A DNA stretch of 6,703 nucleotides, taken from assembly GCA_022706165.1 (NCBI GenBank), contig JAKJDA010000075.1:1-6703 (forward strand), read 5' to 3'. Both the position numbers and the translations under genes were made by a program. Every line of letters begins with the position of its first letter. Within the stretch, counting starts at the first letter, position 1. Positions 5,990-6,703 of this stretch are shown here, in pieces. This DNA comes from Candidatus Hydrogenedentota bacterium (lineage in GTDB: Bacteria > Hydrogenedentota > Hydrogenedentia > Hydrogenedentales > SLHB01). A model generated the notes under the pieces. That model saw only the letters and a list, made by a program, of their open reading frames with translations, had not been told where the DNA came from and did no database searches.

Positions 5990-6703
5990 ATGAAAATCAC
6001 GCAACATATCCTGGCCATGATCGCACTCGCGGCAGTGTTCCTTTTATCAACGGGCTGTCCCTCCGGATCCGTTGAGGGCGTTGTCGTCGATGCCCGGGGC
6101 GAAACCTTGCACGGCGTGGCCGTCACCATCGAAGGCATCTCGGCGCATGGACTCACCAACAGCCTCGGCAGGTACCGCTTGCCATGTCCCGCAGGGCCCG
6201 TGACGCTTTCCTTCGCCAAAACGGGATACACCTCGGGCCGCCTGGAATTGCCCGGCTCGCACGCCCGCTCCGTACAACCCCCTCCGGTCGTGCTGTGGCC
6301 GTTGCCCGACGCCAAAGGCGTCCACTTCTTCGATCATTTCCGGTACGCGCGCACCGCCTCCGCCGAGCCACAACCCTACCTTTCGCCCGTGTCCGGAACG
6401 GTCTACGGAACGCCCCACTGGTCCGACGTCGTCACGACCAATCCGGAACCCATGCTGGTGGCCTTCAAACTGCCCGCACGAAACGTGCATATGGCGCGAC
6501 TCGAACTAGCCGACGTCACTCCCCAAAACACATCGGGAAAAACCGCCCCCATCGAAGTATGGACGCCTGCCGAAGACATTCCCGTCAGCGCAAAGGCCAT
6601 CTCCGACCCCGCGCAAGAATCCGCCCTCTTCCAAATCGAACTGCCAGGCCCCCTGCGAGCCGGAACATACGCCGTCCATTGGGGATCCTTGCAGGGCGAC
6701 GCC
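5990..6703 (+). CDS. Lipoprotein with carboxypeptidase-regulatory-like domain (3' end outside window)
   Basis: An open frame of 238 codons runs from ATG 5990 to the right edge without a stop, so the gene is truncated by the window. Residues 1-22 form a signal sequence (Lys2, hydrophobic 7-19) ending in LLSTGC. Cys23 is a plausible lipidation site, although Ser rather than Leu at -3 makes it a relaxed lipobox. Residues ~26-87 resemble a carboxypeptidase-regulatory-like beta-sandwich: SVEGVVVDARGETLHGVAV, then TNSLGRYRLPCPAG (56-69) and SFAKTGY (74-80). These are the usual V-x-G-x-V-x-D, D/S-x-x-G-x-Y and GY landmarks of that fold. The remainder is not recognised; it reads as a further beta-rich extracytoplasmic region. 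No strong Shine-Dalgarno precedes the ATG. It lies 141 bases after the propeller gene on the same strand and is probably anchored in the cell envelope. Its partner or ligand is unknown. Confidence 0.78.
   Translation, partial: MKITQHILAMIALAAVFLLSTGCPSGSVEGVVVDARGETLHGVAVTIEGISAHGLTNSLGRYRLPCPAGPVTLSFAKTGYTSGRLELPGSHARSVQPPPVVLWPLPDAKGVHFFDHFRYARTASAEPQPYLSPVSGTVYGTPHWSDVVTTNPEPMLVAFKLPARNVHMARLELADVTPQNTSGKTAPIEVWTPAEDIPVSAKAISDPAQESALFQIELPGPLRAGTYAVHWGSLQGDA

Noticed and set aside
5773..6315. A 180-codon minus-strand frame across the end of the propeller gene and the start of the lipoprotein gene
   Set aside because: It overlaps two supported plus-strand genes and has no recognisable domain or start signal.

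Overview
The window is GC-rich bacterial DNA, dense with genes whose products look like enzymes and surface proteins for breaking down complex glycans. A secreted DUF4838-type glycoside hydrolase with a paralogue nearby, a predicted secreted beta-propeller protein and a lipoprotein with a carboxypeptidase-regulatory-like domain together suggest a Planctomycetota, Verrucomicrobiota, Lentisphaerota or Hydrogenedentota-type heterotroph. That placement is an inference from gene content only; there is no rRNA or other marker gene.

Layout. (1) Positions 2-430, plus strand: the C-terminal end of a gene cut by the left edge. It matches the C-terminal domain of the large hydrolase further along. (2) 431-724: a gene-poor stretch between converging genes, with a possible decayed reading frame and a 16-base perfect palindrome that may act as a shared terminator. 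(3) 725-1855, minus strand: a cytoplasmic alpha/beta hydrolase of the dienelactone hydrolase/acetyl xylan esterase type with a complete Ser-Asp-His triad. (4) 1856-1986: a 131-base divergent promoter region with a small inverted repeat. (5) 1987-4518, plus strand: a secreted 843-residue DUF4838 (GH163-like) protein. (6) 4550-5848, plus strand: a secreted protein, probably a beta-propeller, 31 bases downstream and likely in the same operon. (7) 5849-5989: a short gap. (8) 5990 to the right edge, plus strand: the start of a lipoprotein gene with no stop in the window.

How they may work together (inference). The exported hydrolase, its paralogue and the propeller protein would act outside the cytoplasm on a glycan or glycoconjugate. 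The divergently transcribed esterase, which lacks a signal peptide, could remove ester groups from imported fragments. This resembles a small polysaccharide-utilisation cluster, but no transporter, SusC/D pair or regulator gene is present. No mobile element, CRISPR array, tRNA or rRNA was seen. The least conventional points are the duplicated C-terminal domain, the unrecognised propeller protein, the variant residues in the DUF4838 domain and the unexplained DNA at 431-724.
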